DNA of 64,000 bases, taken from Synechocystis sp. LKSZ1. Its GTDB lineage: Bacteria > Cyanobacteriota > Cyanobacteriia > Cyanobacteriales > Microcystaceae. The position numbers were made by a program, and so were the translations under genes. The first letter of the stretch is position 1; the number at the start of each line of letters is the position of its first letter. Below, piece after piece: positions 59,039-64,000 of this stretch. The stretch is taken from positions 868,001 through 932,000 of the forward strand of contig NZ_AP031572.1 in NCBI RefSeq assembly GCF_040436315.1, in the 5' to 3' direction. Below the pieces are notes generated by a model that searched no databases, was not told the origin of the DNA, and saw only the letters and a list, made by a program, of their open reading frames with translations.

Positions 59039-60898
59039 CTAGGAAACAAAAGCAGTAGAACGCTTACGTCGATAGGTTTTAGTAATGGCAGGGCTAGAAG
59101 ACGGGATATCTTCTCGTCCTGGAACGGGCATGTTTCCGTTGCCTGTGGCGGCCTTGAGTACCGGCATAGCAACCGTCGAGGTAACTCGTCCACTAGGCGC
59201 CACACTATCCGTTTGCAGTAGGAGAAGCACAACGGGACTACTTTGCAGCTCTCGTTTGATCAAACGCTGGAGCACCGCTTCCAATTCCTGGCGCAGGGCC
59301 TCCCAACGCATCTGGGCCTTGCCATTACTTGTTTCGACAAATTCCTGCCATCGTTCTACTAAAAAGCGCTCTAAATTCCGCACAATTAACTGCTGAAAGA
59401 GGGGTCGTTCCACAATCATCACCACTCCTCGCAGATGGATTTCCGGTTGGGCCAGGAGCTTCCCGTTGCGATCCACAGCAGCCGCAATGGTAATCACCCC
59501 ATCTTCGGCCAACTGCTGACGCTCAATCATGGTGTGTTCATGGACAATACCGGCCTGATCCACCAGTTCAATTCCCGACGGCACTTGCCCCCCAATGGCA
59601 ATGCGCTCTGGCGAGACCTCGATGATGTCGCCATTATTCACAATCACCGTATTTTCTGCCGGGATCCCCATGGCCTGAGCCATTTGGGCATGTTTGACCA
59701 GCATTCGGTATTCCCCGTGAACCGGCACAAAGAATTTAGGCTTGGCCAGGGCCAGCAACATTTTGTGTTCTTCCTGGGAAGCGTGACCAGAGACATGGAT
59801 GCCTTTATCTTTGCCGTAGATGACCTGGGCTCCCTGCATCATCAAACGATCAATGGTATTAACCACGGCAATGGTGTTACCGGGAATGGGATTGGCCGAG
59901 AAAATTACCGTATCGCCGGGGCGAATTTTGATTTGGGGATGTTCTCCCTTAGAAATACGGGTCATAGCCGCCAAAGGTTCTCCCTGGGAGCCAGTAGTCA
60001 GAATCAGAATTTGATTGTCGTTTAAATTACGGGCGGCCTTGAGGGGAATAAACAGGTCATCGGGGCACTTGATGTAGCCCAGTTTGCGGGCGTGGGCAAT
60101 GACATTCAGCATAGAACGGCCCACCACCGCTACTTTACGGCGGTGGCGCAGGGCCAGACTGAGAATAATATTGACGCGATGGACGGAGGAGGCAAAGGTC
60201 GTCACCATCAAGCGGCCCGCTGCTTTAGCAAACTCCCGGTCTAGGTTAGGAACCACAAACTGTTCCGAGGGGGTAATGCCGGGGACTTCAGCATTGGTGG
60301 AATCACTCAGCAGGCAGAGAACGCCTTTTTCACCGTACTCAGCAATGCGATGTAAATCAAAGTGCTCGCCGTCCACGGGGGTATGGTCGATTTTGAAATC
60401 ACCGCTGTGGATCACCACTCCCAAAGGGGTATGAATAGCCACACTAAAACTATCGGCAATGGAGTGGGTGTTACGAATAAATTCCACCACAAAGGATTTG
60501 CCGAGGCGGACAATTTCCCGAGGAAGGACACTCTGGAGTTTGGTTCGCTCTAGCAAACCGGCTTCTTCCAACTTATCCCGCAGGAGGGCCATAGCCAGAC
60601 GGGGACCGTAGATGATGGGAATATTCAGTTGCTTGAGATGATAGGAAATGCCACCAATGTGGTCTTCGTGACCGTGGGTAACGATCATCCCCTTAATTTT
60701 GTCTCGATTTTCCCGCAGATAGGTCATATCCGGTAAAACAATATTAATGCCGTGCATTTCATCCGTGGGAAAGGCAATACCGGCATCTAACAAGATGATT
60801 TCGTTATCGTACTCAAAAACGCAGGTGTTTTTGCCAATTTCGTGGAGACCACCGAGGGGAATAATTTTCAGTTTGGGTTGGTTATTCAATGTAGCCAT
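59039..60898 (-). CDS. rnj: Ribonuclease J
   Basis: 619 residues, with GGAGG three bases before the ATG. Metallo-beta-lactamase domain with HGHEDH at 75-80 (MIVTHGHEDHIGGISYHL), beta-CASP region with LLSDSTNAEVPGITPSE and LTTGSQGEPLAAMTRIS, the closing SGHASQEEH, and the C-terminal RNase J domain. The last 60 residues are a variable Ser/Arg-rich tail, as in other cyanobacteria. A 5' exo- and endonuclease acting with RNase E in mRNA decay. Third gene of an asd-dapA-rnj set. Confidence 0.94.
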   Translation of the reverse strand: MATLNNQPKLKIIPLGGLHEIGKNTCVFEYDNEIILLDAGIAFPTDEMHGINIVLPDMTYLRENRDKIKGMIVTHGHEDHIGGISYHLKQLNIPIIYGPRLAMALLRDKLEEAGLLERTKLQSVLPREIVRLGKSFVVEFIRNTHSIADSFSVAIHTPLGVVIHSGDFKIDHTPVDGEHFDLHRIAEYGEKGVLCLLSDSTNAEVPGITPSEQFVVPNLDREFAKAAGRLMVTTFASSVHRVNIILSLALRHRRKVAVVGRSMLNVIAHARKLGYIKCPDDLFIPLKAARNLNDNQILILTTGSQGEPLAAMTRISKGEHPQIKIRPGDTVIFSANPIPGNTIAVVNTIDRLMMQGAQVIYGKDKGIHVSGHASQEEHKMLLALAKPKFFVPVHGEYRMLVKHAQMAQAMGIPAENTVIVNNGDIIEVSPERIAIGGQVPSGIELVDQAGIVHEHTMIERQQLAEDGVITIAAAVDRNGKLLAQPEIHLRGVVMIVERPLFQQLIVRNLERFLVERWQEFVETSNGKAQMRWEALRQELEAVLQRLIKRELQSSPVVLLLLQTDSVAPSGRVTSTVAMPVLKAATGNGNMPVPGREDIPSSSPAITKTYRRKRSTAFVS

Positions 60899-61277
60899 TG
60901 TCCTCCAGAGAGATAGGTAGAAAGGTAAGGATTTGAGGGAAAGGGAAAAAACTGGGAAGAGGCGAGGGGACCGGGAAATACCTGGAAAGCAATTGGGATC
61001 ACGGCCCCATAAGTTAACGGGTTTTAATGCAAATCTTCAATGATGTAAAGGTTAGCTCTTGTACCAAAGACATCAGGGAATAAATTAACAATTCACCAAG
61101 GTATTTCAAGCTGATAGTCAATGTTTGTTGCGGGATACTTCTGAACGTGCTTCATGGTTTTTCTTTCGTATAAGCTTAACATAGGCCCTGAAAATTTTCT
61201 AAAGAAAAATTGCGAGGGACAGGATTTTAAAAAGCAGTAAATGGAGGGTAAACTCCCGCCTACTGAAGGGTCATCGC
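60899..61277. other. Gap between dapA and rnj
   Basis: About 380 bp without a coding frame. The part near rnj is purine-rich on the plus strand (its leader). The AT-rich part at 61160-61230 with TTTTCTTTAG-like runs could hold the rnj promoter or the dapA terminator. CGGGAGTTTACCCTCC on the minus strand near 61240-61258 forms a small imperfect hairpin. No RNA family recognised. Confidence 0.4.
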
Positions 61278-62180
61278 CTAACTTTGCGGGGACAGCAAAT
61301 TAAAATCTTGGAGTACTTGGATTAAACCCCCTTGAAGAGAGTCTGGTAGTTCGCAGAGGGGGGGACGGAGCCCTCCGACGGGCCAGCCTTGGAGTCGCAG
61401 GGCCGCTTTGATGGGAATAGGATTTGTCGTACAAAATAGCACTTTGAATAGCGGGAGTAAGGTGAGGTGAATATCGATGGCTTGGGTAATTTGTCCCTGG
61501 AGAAAGGCCTGGATCATGGTTTGAATTTGTGGGCCGACCAAATGGCTAGCAACACTGACCACCCCAACCCCACCAGTACTCAGCAGGGGCAAAGTCAAGA
61601 CGTCATCACCGGCATAGAGACTAAATTCCTTGGGGGTCAAGGCCCGAATCTGAGCGGCCTGCTCGAGACTACCTGTCGCATCTTTAATGGCAATAATGTT
61701 ATCAATTTGAGCCAGCTTGGCAATGGTTTCTGGTTGGAGGGATTGTCCCGTCCGGCCAGGGATATTGTAAAGCATGATCGGCAGGTCTGGCGCACTGGCG
61801 GCAATAGCCTGGAAATGGGCGTAGAGGCCCTCCTGAGGAGGTTTATTGTAGTAGGGAACGACCTGCAAAGACCCATCTACTCCTAGCCGGGCAGCGGTTT
61901 GGGTAGCTTCAATCGCCTCTGCGGTGGCATTCGATCCAGTGCCGGCTAAGACCTTGACCCCCGCCCCGACGGCTCCCTTGATCACCTGAAATAGACGATG
62001 TTCTTCTTCCCAGGTCAGTGTTGGGGATTCTCCCGTCGTGCCACAAACCACAAGCCCATCACTACCGTGGTCAGCCAGGTGGATCGCCAACTTTTCTGCC
62101 GTCGCGTAGTCCACTTCACCAGCGGAGTTAAAGGGCGTCACCATGGCAGTCAAGACATGGCCAAAGAAGGGAGAAGGCAT
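61278..62180 (-). CDS. dapA: 4-Hydroxy-tetrahydrodipicolinate synthase
   Basis: 300 residues, full length. [18 protein letters not shown] (pyruvate-binding Thr-Thr), [29 protein letters not shown] (catalytic Tyr), and the Schiff-base Lys in [13 protein letters not shown]. It condenses pyruvate with aspartate semialdehyde, the first committed step to lysine and diaminopimelate. It directly follows asd, which makes its substrate (51 bp gap). Confidence 0.95.
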   Translation of the reverse strand: MPSPFFGHVLTAMVTPFNSAGEVDYATAEKLAIHLADHGSDGLVVCGTTGESPTLTWEEEHRLFQVIKGAVGAGVKVLAGTGSNATAEAIEATQTAARLGVDGSLQVVPYYNKPPQEGLYAHFQAIAASAPDLPIMLYNIPGRTGQSLQPETIAKLAQIDNIIAIKDATGSLEQAAQIRALTPKEFSLYAGDDVLTLPLLSTGGVGVVSVASHLVGPQIQTMIQAFLQGQITQAIDIHLTLLPLFKVLFCTTNPIPIKAALRLQGWPVGGLRPPLCELPDSLQGGLIQVLQDFNLLSPQS

Positions 62181-62231
62181 AGGCTAACGGTCAATCAGTA
62201 AAAGTAAGGATTAAGTTTAAGGGGAGGTGGA

Positions 62232-63254
62232 TTAGGGCCTGAGCCAATCCTTCTCCAGAAGGAGTTCGGCAATTTGCACCGCATTCAGGGCCGCTCCCTT
62301 GCGAATTTGGTCGCCGCACAGCCACAATTCCAGTCCACAAGCATGGGAAATATCTTGGCGAATCCGACCCACCAGAACCTCATCCTGGCCTGTCGCATCC
62401 AAGGGCATCGGGAAATAGTTAGCCTGCCAATCTTCCACCAGTTTTACCCCAGGGGCCTGGGCCAGAATCTCCCGCGCCGTTTCTACAGCAAAGGGCTGGT
62501 CAAACTCCAGGTTAACGGCTTCTGAGTGGGCCCGCAAGACGGGAACCCGTACACAGGTGGCCGTCAGGCGCAGGTCAGAATCACCAAAAATTTTACGGGT
62601 TTCATGGACCATTTTCATCTCTTCCTCACAGTAGTGATTCTCCGTGATCGGGGAGTTGTGAGGAAACAGATTAAAGGCCAAGGGATAGGGCAAGACTTCG
62701 GCCGTCGGGGTCTGGCCAGCGAGGATGACCTGGCTTTGTTGTTTAACTTCAGCTATGGCCCGGGCCCCAGCTCCACTTGCGGACTGATAGGTCGAGACGA
62801 CCAAACGACGTATGGGCTGGCGTTGATGTAAGGGATAAACCGCAACCCCAAGTAAAATTGTCGTGCAGTTGGGGTTGGCAATGATGCCTTGGTGTTGAGC
62901 GGCGGCCTGGGGATTAATTTCCGGAACCACCAGCGGCACCGTGGGCTCCATCCGAAAGGCACTGGAGTTATCGATCATCACGGCTCCTGCCTCCGTGATG
63001 GCCTTAGCCCACTGCTTGGAGGTACTCCCCCCCGCGGAGGCCAAGACAATGTCGACACCTTGAAAAGCTGAGGCGGTTACCGCTTCCACCGGTAGGGCTT
63101 CCCCCTTAAAGGTCAAGGTTGTTCCCGCAGAACGGGGAGAGGCCAAGAGCTTTAAATGGCTGAGAGGAAACTGACGACTCGCTAAAAGGTCTAAAAGTTC
63201 AGTCCCTACTGCTCCTGTTGCCCCCAAAATGGCAACTTGCACCGGTCTAGACAA
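62232..63254 (-). CDS. asd: Aspartate-semialdehyde dehydrogenase
   Basis: 340 residues from a TTG start at 63254, supported by GGAGG eight bases upstream; a GTG four codons in is less well placed. NADP loop VAILGATGAVGTELLDLLAS, active-site Cys in IANPNCTTILLG, and the catalytic His/Arg regions RLTATCVRVPVLRAHSEAV. It reduces aspartyl phosphate for the Thr/Met/Lys branch. First gene of asd-dapA-rnj. Confidence 0.95.
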   Translation of the reverse strand: MSRPVQVAILGATGAVGTELLDLLASRQFPLSHLKLLASPRSAGTTLTFKGEALPVEAVTASAFQGVDIVLASAGGSTSKQWAKAITEAGAVMIDNSSAFRMEPTVPLVVPEINPQAAAQHQGIIANPNCTTILLGVAVYPLHQRQPIRRLVVSTYQSASGAGARAIAEVKQQSQVILAGQTPTAEVLPYPLAFNLFPHNSPITENHYCEEEMKMVHETRKIFGDSDLRLTATCVRVPVLRAHSEAVNLEFDQPFAVETAREILAQAPGVKLVEDWQANYFPMPLDATGQDEVLVGRIRQDISHACGLELWLCGDQIRKGAALNAVQIAELLLEKDWLRP

Positions 63255-63608
63255 GGGTTACGCCTCCGTAAGATTGAGTGGTTAGATGGCGAGGAATTGA
63301 TTCCGTCACGAGAAAGACTACTGGCCCTGGGCAACTGGGGGGATTGGACTGAGGAGGTGTCGGCCCCACCCACTAAATTTTTCGCAGAAAACTCATTTTC
63401 TGTCCGCAAATATACTATTATCAGAAGGGCTAATTGGGAAAGGTTGCTTTCGCACAAAACAACGCTGATTTATCCTACTTAGAGGGCAAGCAGAACCCAT
63501 TCGCTTCCTCAGCATACCATGGGCAGTCCGTTAAGTCAGGATTTGTCATTCAAGACAGCATCATTTTTCCCTTCCCTCCGAACGTTTAGTAATCGAGATC
63601 CACAGAGA
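63255..63608. other. Divergent asd / tig intergenic region
   Basis: About 350 bp between divergent genes. An open frame on the plus strand (63237-63482, 81 codons) and one on the minus strand both lack a ribosome binding site and a recognised family. An AT-rich AATATACTATTATC at 63410-63423 may hold a promoter. I see no known RNA. Confidence 0.4.
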
Positions 63609-64000
63609 ATGAAAGTTACCCAGGAAAAACTCCCGGACAGTCGTATTGGCCTAGAAATTGAAATTCCGGGCGAAAAATCGCAAAACACCTATGATACTGT
63701 TGTTAAAAATCTGGCCCGTACCGCCAATATTCCTGGGTTTCGCAAGGGTAAGGTTCCCCGTCAAATCCTACTACAACGTCTTGGCAGTTCCTACGTGAAA
63801 GCTGCAACTCTAGAGGAACTCCTACAGACGAGTATTAAGGATGCGATCTCCCAAGAAAAGATTGAATCCCTAGGTAGCCCCAGCTTACGCTCTAATTTTG
63901 AGGAACTAGTTCAGTCCTTTATCCCTGGTGTTCCCCTCACTGTTTCTATCGCCGTGGATGTGCCGCCTACCGTTACCCTTGGAGAGCTCGAGAATCTTAC
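63609..64000 (+). CDS. tig: Trigger factor, 3' end outside the window
   Basis: The first 130 residues from the ATG at 63609 (MKVTQEKLPDSRIGLEIEIP). The ribosome-binding signature GFRKGKVPRQILLQRLG lies around residues 43-60, followed by LQTSIKDAISQEKIESLGSP. This is the N-terminal ribosome-docking domain; the PPIase and C-terminal domains lie beyond base 64000. It is a cotranslational folding chaperone, usually followed by clpP and clpX in cyanobacteria. Confidence 0.95.
   Translation, partial: MKVTQEKLPDSRIGLEIEIPGEKSQNTYDTVVKNLARTANIPGFRKGKVPRQILLQRLGSSYVKAATLEELLQTSIKDAISQEKIESLGSPSLRSNFEELVQSFIPGVPLTVSIAVDVPPTVTLGELENL

Noticed and set aside
63237-63482. 81-codon frame between asd and tig
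   Set aside because: It overlaps the asd start, has no ribosome binding site and no recognised motif; more likely leader DNA.

Overview
The window comes from a cyanobacterium, most likely a unicellular one. It carries the photosystem II gene psbZ, the cytochrome b6f gene petL, a cyanobacterial PDH E2, a Ycf52-type acetyltransferase and an asd-dapA-rnj / tig block of the kind found in Synechocystis-like genomes. Base composition is near 50% GC with many GGCC words, and HIP1 octamers (GCGATCGC) are rare. I cannot name the species.

Layout. (1) 1-4.7 kb is accessory. After the 3' part of pcm comes a small membrane protein gene, then a run of integron-type gene cassettes without an integron integrase. 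Cassette borders can be read directly because each cassette's first bases are complementary to the R'' box of its own attC: HEAT-like protein (1252-1825), LysR regulator plus TauE/SafE half-transporter (1826-3557), and an extradiol dioxygenase (3558-4462). An IS-like end and a decayed gene tail follow. (2) 4.7-22.6 kb is ordinary chromosome: a secreted TPR/CHAT protease-like protein, tRNA-Pro, a GNAT, PDH E2, petL, aroB, ABC permeases, a GAF-GGDEF cyclase, a zinc-binding protein behind a Zur box, ruvC and membrane glycan genes. It ends with tRNA-Phe. (3) 22.64-47.4 kb is a mobile element integrated into the 3' end of tRNA-Phe. It is bounded by a 43-bp identical repeat, with repeated TGACCTA arm-type motifs just inside both ends and a tyrosine integrase at the right end. 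(4) 47.9-64 kb is housekeeping chromosome: GT9, LpxB-like, ftsI with an FtsL-like partner, ctaA/ctaB, gcvT, psbZ, ribH, clpP, folB, rnj, dapA, asd and the start of tig.

The element is the most interesting part. Its left half is one leftward block of a dozen tightly packed genes (34.7 to 22.8 kb): large proteins of unknown family, a beta-helix spike-like protein, a pair of paralogous small proteins, a protein with an internal duplication, and a lysis set (coiled-coil membrane protein, endolysin, small holin-like protein). I see no terminase, portal, HK97-type capsid, tail or packaging ATPase. Just upstream of this block are three DnaA-box-like sequences spaced exactly 11 bp. A divergent control region (XRE repressor with two tandem coiled-coil/membrane paralogues leftward; four translationally coupled small genes rightward) precedes a primase / VirE-type helicase. 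This could be a temperate virus or satellite of an undescribed type.

The element's right end (40.6-46.1 kb) is an AT-rich cargo island bounded by a truncated copy of the integrase 3' end and the intact integrase, in direct orientation. Its cargo is a PIN-like nuclease and a DUF6236-like protein, each in an integron-type cassette with attC, followed by the TcmP / Gp37-Gp68 (three-Cys-motif) pair. A defence role is plausible but is inferred only from families and context.
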